The notes below the pieces were generated by a model. The model saw only the letters and a list, made by a program, of their open reading frames with translations, did no database searches and was not told the DNA's origin. A stretch of 64,000 nt of DNA. It comes from Terebella lapidaria (lineage: Eukaryota > Annelida > Polychaeta > Terebellida > Terebellidae). The stretch is from assembly GCA_949152475.1 (NCBI GenBank), contig OX424567.1, positions 18,129,402-18,193,401 of the forward strand, given 5' to 3'. Of this stretch, positions 58,935 to 64,000 are shown one piece after another. The position numbers were made by a program, and so were the translations under genes. Numbering within the stretch: position 1 is the first letter of the stretch; every line of letters begins with the position of its first letter.

Positions 58935-60070
58935 CAAAATGAAGGGCCATAGGCCCTATGTTGACGAATTCGCGGACTCAGCAGAGTTTTACGTCTTGAC
59001 GTCATTGACGCTCAATCGATCAGGCACAATGTTCTGAACTTCCGATGTCATTTTTTTTTTCAAATTCGAGTGCAGTGTGATTTCTTGAATATGGCTGGTA
59101 TTTCACCCAAATATGTTGAAATATACATTTTTGCTTATATTGGGATTCAGTCCGTTACCATAGAAACGTCAAATACGTCATGACGAATAATCAGATCAGG
59201 CTGATATGGAACATAGCGCCTGTAAAAAAAAAAACGGCACTGATCAACATAGTTGACGAATTTTCAGTTCGTCAACTAATAATAATACACCGAATTTATG
59301 CTGATGAGTTTCATACGAATGATTCGTTTTTTTTCTCTAAATAGACAAATGGATCACCCAGTCAGTCGTGCATACAACAATTTTGCTGAATTAAAGTGGA
59401 ATAATCCAGGGGCGTAACTAGGGTAAAAAAATGATTGCTCATGATTCGAGTGAAATAAAGCAAAGGTAAATAACGTAGCGAGCGAAGCGAGCATAGCAAA
59501 TTCGGTCTGGGGGTTTGGGGGGCGCTGTAAGCCCCCAGGAAAATTTTGCATTTTGATGTTTTTCCAGAGCATTTCAGAGCATATTGGTGTGTTATATTTG
59601 AATTTAATCAGTGTGTGTTTCATGCTCTGACGGATGTCAAACGGCTGTTGAAATACAAAATATATTAGACATATACTTACTACATGTGATGCACACTACA
59701 ACTGGACAAATGACAGACAGTGAGGACGCATGCATACACGCAGACGTACATACATGTAGATCTGCAACCCCCTCACCCTCACCTAATACGACGGATAATT
59801 AGCCTATCCATGACAGGCTCCCTATAATTGTCCCCTTGGAAAGGGGGGGGGGGGTGGCGGGGGGAGGGTCTTAATGAATACAACAGGTATTCGAGCCGAG
59901 CAAGTATTTGAGACCAGGGAGATGGAGGTGTGCAGAAGTGATCCTTTGGGTGACAATCGCTTGAGCTGCTGAGGATAGCTTCGCTGCTTGATATTCAGCC
60001 CACAGGACCTTCAGTAGCATGCACACTAAGCACCAAAAGTTTAGGTTCATAATGTAAGCGACATCAGGAC

Positions 60071-60316
60071 TCAGGAAGTGGTCAGCTCAAAGTCCAGATC
60101 TGAACCTCACCTAAATTCTTTCTCACACATGGGTATGCTGTTGAACTGACACCTCCAGACACCCTGGCAGCACTTGAGACAAGTTTGCATGAAAACTGAG
60201 CGAGAATCACCATGATACTTGCCTGGATCTTGTCAGGTGCTTGTCGTGCAGTGTCTGGGCCTTGTGAGAAGCCTCAGTACGACAGATACGTTATTGTTGG
60301 AATAAATGTGTGTAAT
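60071..60316 (+). pseudogene. Tc1/mariner transposase tail, copy B
   Basis: Duplicate of 57445-57690 with the same damage, so the decay predates the duplication. Confidence 0.75.
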
Positions 60317-60374
60317 TTTAGGGTTCATTTATTATTAACATGTGTGTTGTTCTCGGACTTCTCACACGGCCCGG

Positions 60375-60615
60375 ACTCTACACTACAAGTTCCTGACAAG
60401 ATCCAGATAAGATTAAGAGAAAAAGGTCCTGAATAACTCTTGCCCACTTTTCACGCAGACATGTTTCAAGGGCTGCCATGGTGCCTCTGTAACACCATTC
60501 GAACAAGGTGTTAGATATAATTTAGATGGAGTTCATATCTGGACCTTGAGCTGACTACTTCAGAGTCCAGATGTCTCCTACATTTTGAACCTAAACTTTT
60601 GGTGCTTATAGTGTA
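60375..60615 (-). pseudogene. Inverted Tc1/mariner tail
   Basis: On the minus strand, GCACCAAAAGTTTAGGTTCA then CAGCTCAAGGTCCAGAT mirror the forward copy. AALETCLREKWARVIQD (plus-strand 60420-60477) is a better-preserved version of the same C-terminal block. It lies back to back with copy B, forming an imperfect foldback of 60020-60625. Divergence from the forward copy is clear, so the inverted pair is older than the 2.6-kb duplication. Confidence 0.7.
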
Positions 60616-60625
60616 TGTACACGTG

Positions 60626-61444
60626 TGTTCATGTCAGCAGACAACCCGGTGGTGGTGTGGTGCAGAGAGAAGTATGTGCGAGTCTGTGGGTGTAGGAGGG
60701 AGTAGTACTAAACCTGGATCGTACACGTGTGCCACCCTGGCAACCACATCCATCCAACATCCCAATGAAAGTCTCTTACCATACTTTCACTACACATCAT
60801 TGTGTATTGGATTTATTTATTTTTCTTCAACTGGCTGCTGAAAATTCGTTATCAATCAATTGGCTAGCTTGTATTAGATGATATTGTACCGTTACATGAG
60901 TTTGAACATACCGTAAAAACGCACGATATGAACGAATTGTTCAATCTGCGATAACAAAGACACGAATTTCCCTATATTTTCGTTGTTTTCGACACAAAAG
61001 AATCAAACTGAATATTTGGGGTTCGATCACTATAATATAGCATACATATATACGAGTTTCAAGTTATGGGGCTGTGTATCTTTCTATATTGTCAGCTATT
61101 TTTGTTTACTTTTGCATCAGTGCATGGGAACTTTTTCATGTGAAAATATTGATAAAATCCGATTTTCAATATCAAATTTAGACAAATTCATGTGCCCATT
61201 GGAACTTTTGCACTATACAGCTGCTCTAAGGACAGCTAATGATCATTTTCAAACGGAAAACCAAAAACCGATTATTCCATTTTAAATTTTCCAGTGCTTT
61301 AAAATTATGAACAACCATATTTTATACTTTGATGATGCCGGTGTGCCTTGATGCATGAATTTTTAACTGGACTCTGTGTCTTCTAGGGTACTGCACGTTA
61401 AGTTTTCAATTCATATGAAAAATTATTGTTCTGTTAGCCGTAAT
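60626..61444. other. Unassigned interval
   Basis: No supported exon. A 100-codon frame at 60983-61285 has no recognisable motif. Confidence 0.4.
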
Positions 61445-61603
61445 GGGTCAACTTACTGACACCTCTCAAAAGTTGTGACATCGAGACTATTCGAATAAAC
61501 TATTAACTACGAGACCATGCATTGATTGACATGCTAAGACACCTCAACATGCAAAATGTTAATTCAATTCTTACACCTAAGGACGATCCACAAATAAGCA
61601 GCC
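61445..61603 (+). promoter_or_regulatory. Upstream region of the third Ly6 copy
   Basis: Homologous to 47060-47199 with some 25 extra bases near 61540-61570. It probably carries the 5' UTR and proximal promoter. Confidence 0.5.
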
Positions 61604-61787
61604 ATGAATGGAGCAATCGTCTTCCTACTCACGGTGGTATCTCTGGCGATGGTGGCACCATCTGACGGGATAGAGTGTTACCTGTGCACGTCTACGGATG
61701 ACTATAACTGTGGCGATCCCTTCAACGCGAACGGTATCGACAGAGACCCCTACAATGATATATGTGTCAAGAACAAATACCCGGACG
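61604..61787 (+). CDS. First exon of a third Ly6/uPAR-type gene
   Basis: ATG at 61604, signal peptide (MNGAIVFLLTVVSLAMVAPS), then IECYLCTSTDDYNCGDPF and a cysteine four codons from DICVKNKY. It ends at a consensus donor (G|GTGAGT, 61787/61788) in phase 1, the same split as at 47386. The frame is intact and similar to, but clearly different from, the 47-kb gene, so the copies are old enough to have diverged. No matching last exon appears before 62316, where an LTR element begins. Exon 2 is either beyond the right edge or lost. The product would be a secreted or GPI-anchored three-finger protein like the neighbour. Confidence 0.75.
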
Positions 61788-62315
61788 GTGAGTTGTTAAA
61801 TTGAATTGTACTCGAGAAAAATGTGCTCCCTAACACATAGACTTACTCTGATTCTTCGCATTTTTTTGCAGATATTTAAGCGATGGTGAATGGTATCATG
61901 CTACAAGTTGGCATACTTCACCTGGGGTTCAAACAGCGCTATTTCAGCAAGCTTTCAGACTCCTGCTCATGAAATTTCGAAGTTATCAATCTACTGCAAT
62001 GATAAATTTTCTCTGAAATCATGTTTCCTGCATGTAAACAATTACATTGTAGTGTCTTGGTTGGGCACAGGGCGCGGGCGCACGTAAACTGGTTCGATAC
62101 GAATCAGGCGTGCATGATTCTTGACAACAACTGACAGTCTGATCCCCATAACTGTAGTGCCTCATTTGCCCAGTGTGTTTTTGTCATGGGAAAAACACCG
62201 TGTTGACGTGAATAGTCCGAGCGAATCGATTGTACCATGGATAATGTAATATTCAGTTGAATAGTTCGGTCGAGATTATTTGACAGAATCAAACACAAAA
62301 CAATGTGTAAACTAG
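61788..62315. other. Intron or flank of the third Ly6 copy
   Basis: A TTTTTTTGCAG acceptor-like site ends at 61872, but the following frame closes at once, so it is not the expected exon. No other feature. Confidence 0.45.
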
Positions 62316-62389
62316 TGTAACAAAACCATGCAACTGCCGCGCTGAAACGTTCGTTAGGAACGGTCACGTGATCTACAAAGTACACTTGC

Positions 62390-62600
62390 GAAGACACCGT
62401 TCGCGGAAGAACAGTTCGCGGAAGCACGATTGCGGAAGCATCATCAGCGGAAGCATCGTTCGCGGAAGAACCGTTCGCGGAAGCACGATTGTGGAAGCAT
62501 CATCAGCGGAAGCATCAGTCGCGGAAGCACCGTTCGCGGAAGAGGAGCCTTCGCGGAAGAACCGTTCGCGGACGCAGTCTTCACCACGTGGAGAAGAGTG
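62390..62600 (+). repeat. GC-rich minisatellite in the LTR U3 region
   Basis: About a dozen short units of 15-18 bp around the core CGTTCGCGGAAG, with variants ending CACGATTG, CATCATCAG and AACCG. Lies upstream of the TATA box, in the enhancer region of the LTR. Confidence 0.85.
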
Positions 62601-63268
62601 CGGAAGATACGTTCGCGGACGAAGATGCGCGCGCAGCCACCCTGGCTATATAAGGGAGAGCGGACGGCCGCTCTGAGAGCACAGCGACATCGACCGTGGG
62701 GAGATCGTCACCGCCACAGCCAAGGGACTCGACGAACTCCGTGCGGACGACTCCTTCTTCAGGGCCTTAGAGTCAACCGGGATTAGACCGACTACCTGGA
62801 GAAACCATTCGACTAAACGGGACGGGAAACTTCAACGGGAAGGGACAGAGAGACGCCGCCGGCTAAGAACTCTTTTTAGTTGTGCCCTCGTGCACTATTT
62901 ATTTTTGAAATGTGATCATACAGTGCTCCATGTCTGAACTTCATATTTGTACGTCACGTGGGTGACCAGCCATACAATTGTAAGTTGATTTGATGTATAT
63001 AAATCTTCAATTTATTTACATCTGAGTTGCTTCTTGCCTAAGTGAAGCCGGTGAGCTACGGAGTGATGATACACCAGCGTTGGGGGACACCAATTTAGTG
63101 ACGGCTCTCGAATCACAACGAGCGGGAGTTACATAAAGTCTATACGATCAGAGAAACCAGGTTTTTTGGGCCACACCGAAAACAAGTCATTACCAAACGT
63201 CACAACTTGGCGCACGTGACCAGGATCCCCGAGGGTCTACTGCCAGGGAACGAACCTCAGCATCACTC

Positions 63269-64000
63269 ATGTCCGGCGAAAACGACGAAACTGCCCCAGA
63301 GAAGACAGGAGGTGAAGAGGAAGACTCTTCGCGGACGGCCTCACTTGCGGACGAGGAAGACAGCGGTTCGCGGAAGCCGACCTTTGCGGAAGAGGGAGAC
63401 GACCGTTCGCGGAAGACGTTCGCGGAAGACGACCGTTCGCGGAAGACGTTCGCGGACGACAACCGTTCGCGGAAGACGACCTTGGCGGAAGAGGCCGACG
63501 ACCGTTCGCGGAAGACAATGTTCGCGGAAGACGACCGTTCGCGGAAGAGCAGCTTCAGAGCCAGGGGTAGACGGGACGTTTCAACGAGTGAGGAGCAACC
63601 AGGGAGGTCGAGACCTTCCATGGGCCAGTCGACGAGTCAACAGAGACCCCGGAGCCAGACACCCGACAACCGTTTTCTTTTCAGACACGACTCTGGGTGG
63701 CAGCACGATCGAAACAGGGAGAGGTCAACCTACCTTGAGAGCGTTAGGAGGGGCCCCGAGTTCCGACGAGTGCTGGGACCGGAGTACGTCAATCTGGACG
63801 GGGAGGACGGCGAAATCTGGGCGAGGAGGGATCGGCTACAGCTACCGGAGCAGAGTCCAAGTGTGGCACCTCCAGAGAATGCAGCATTGAGACGGCTTTG
63901 GGACCAGTCCCAGCAGCAGTCTGGTGCAACAGAGCAGCAGTCTGGTGCAACAGGGCAGCGGTCTGGTGTGACGAGTCGACAAACGGGAGTGACTGGAGGA
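63269..64000 (+). CDS. Gag-like ORF of the LTR element, open at the window edge
   Basis: An open frame from ATG at 63269 runs 244 codons without a stop to the end. The start is acidic (MSGENDETAPEKTGGEEED). It is followed by a repeated block alternating acidic AEDD-type and basic RSRKT-type residues (near residues 30-95), then a Ser/Arg/Gln-rich part and SGATEQQSGATGQRSGVTS repeats at the right edge. Low-complexity charged N-termini are common in Gag proteins. No nucleocapsid knuckle or protease is reached before the edge. Longer frames on the other phases here are shadows of the repeat. The Gag assignment follows from its position behind an LTR and a primer-like site. Confidence 0.55.
   Translation, partial: MSGENDETAPEKTGGEEEDSSRTASLADEEDSGSRKPTFAEEGDDRSRKTFAEDDRSRKTFADDNRSRKTTLAEEADDRSRKTMFAEDDRSRKSSFRARGRRDVSTSEEQPGRSRPSMGQSTSQQRPRSQTPDNRFLFRHDSGWQHDRNRERSTYLESVRRGPEFRRVLGPEYVNLDGEDGEIWARRDRLQLPEQSPSVAPPENAALRRLWDQSQQQSGATEQQSGATGQRSGVTSRQTGVTGG
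63320..63550 (+). repeat. Coding minisatellite in the Gag-like ORF
   Basis: Units of 15-33 bp around GACCGTTCGCGGAAGACG, all multiples of three, so that the frame is kept. The core CGTTCGCGGAAGA is the same as in the U3 repeats at 62390-62600. Confidence 0.85.

Larger units (their letters stand above)
57742..60367 (+). repeat. 2.62-kb tandem duplication, copy B
   Basis: Direct repeat of 55126-57741 with the same contents in the same order. After ...TTCTCACAC the sequence departs from copy A and runs into an inverted Tc1 tail. The left junction falls on AGGTCAAATTTAAGG in the ~133-bp array. Confidence 0.95.
62316..64000 (+). mobile_element. LTR retrotransposon, 5' LTR and Gag-like start (continues past edge)
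   Basis: The 5' LTR starts TGTAAC (62316) and probably ends GTTACA (63133), about 818 bp. It has a TATATAAG box at 62647 and an AT-rich U5/poly(A) region near 63000. A TTGGCGCACGTGACC phrase at 63207 resembles a Gypsy-type primer site, so the LTR could end as late as 63206. Family: probably Gypsy-like (Metaviridae), from LTR form only. No break is seen in the visible part. The second LTR and pol lie outside the window, so age cannot be judged. Confidence 0.65.

Noticed and set aside
63207-63890. Arg-rich 227-codon frame overlapping the Gag-like ORF
   Set aside because: The repeat is free of stops in several phases. The frame from 63269 extends to the window end, has acidic/basic alternation and a sensible start; the 227-codon frame is its out-of-phase shadow.

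Overview
Animal (eukaryotic) genomic DNA, not prokaryotic. The evidence is split genes with consensus GT/AG splice sites, non-LTR and LTR retrotransposons, Tc1/mariner remnants, MITE-like hairpins, tRNA-derived repeats and satellite arrays. The repeat style (GACGACGGACGC-type dispersed repeats, AGGTCA-rich repeats, microsatellite-tailed LINEs) suggests a marine invertebrate. I cannot fix the phylum from sequence alone.

Layout. 1-3440: a 257-bp satellite with 277-bp variants and a roughly 1.5-kb higher-order period. 3441-26900: about 23 kb of nested long-period repeats, packed with AGGTCA half-sites (often as DR1 or TCAAGGTCA) and the CRE palindrome TGACGTCA. Inside it lie a 328-bp satellite with a 984-bp three-monomer higher-order unit (13581-17885), two copies of a 0.65-kb segment with a tRNA-derived head, and a 2.55-kb higher-order duplication. 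26935-28222: an orphan last exon of a Ly6/uPAR (three-finger, quiver/sleepless-like) gene plus its duplicated 3' flank and a 34-bp minisatellite. 30240-31565: a decayed LINE fragment carrying a 32-bp palindromic insertion. 32004-35557: a long inverted-repeat element enclosing a Cys-rich ORF. 38048-38317: a possible solo LTR. 39907-43768: an almost complete CR1/L2-like LINE with two frameshifts. 47200-47923: a complete two-exon Ly6 gene, followed by the same 3' flank and minisatellite seen at 27-28 kb. 53640-55640: a ~133-bp AGGTCA-containing tandem array. 55126-60367: two nearly identical 2.62-kb direct repeats holding a MITE, dispersed repeats and a Tc1/mariner tail. 61604-61787: the first exon of a third Ly6 copy. 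62316 to the window end: the 5' LTR and start of an LTR retrotransposon with a Gag-like ORF still open at the edge.

The host coding content I trust is the Ly6 family: one complete gene, one orphan last exon and one orphan first exon. All use the same phase-1 intron position, so the region is a local multigene cluster expanded by segmental duplication and then separated by satellites and transposons. Everything else that looks coding is element-derived or is a weaker exon candidate resting on splice signals (39130-39248 minus, 51733-51750 plus, 52811-52923 minus).

The most unusual features are: (1) the arrays of nuclear-receptor-type and CREB-type motifs in unrelated repeat families, with CREs at 11-bp spacing; (2) the conserved AGGTCA foldback in each long unit; (3) the inverted-repeat element at 32-35.5 kb; (4) the repeat motif shared by the U3 region and the Gag-like coding region of the LTR element.
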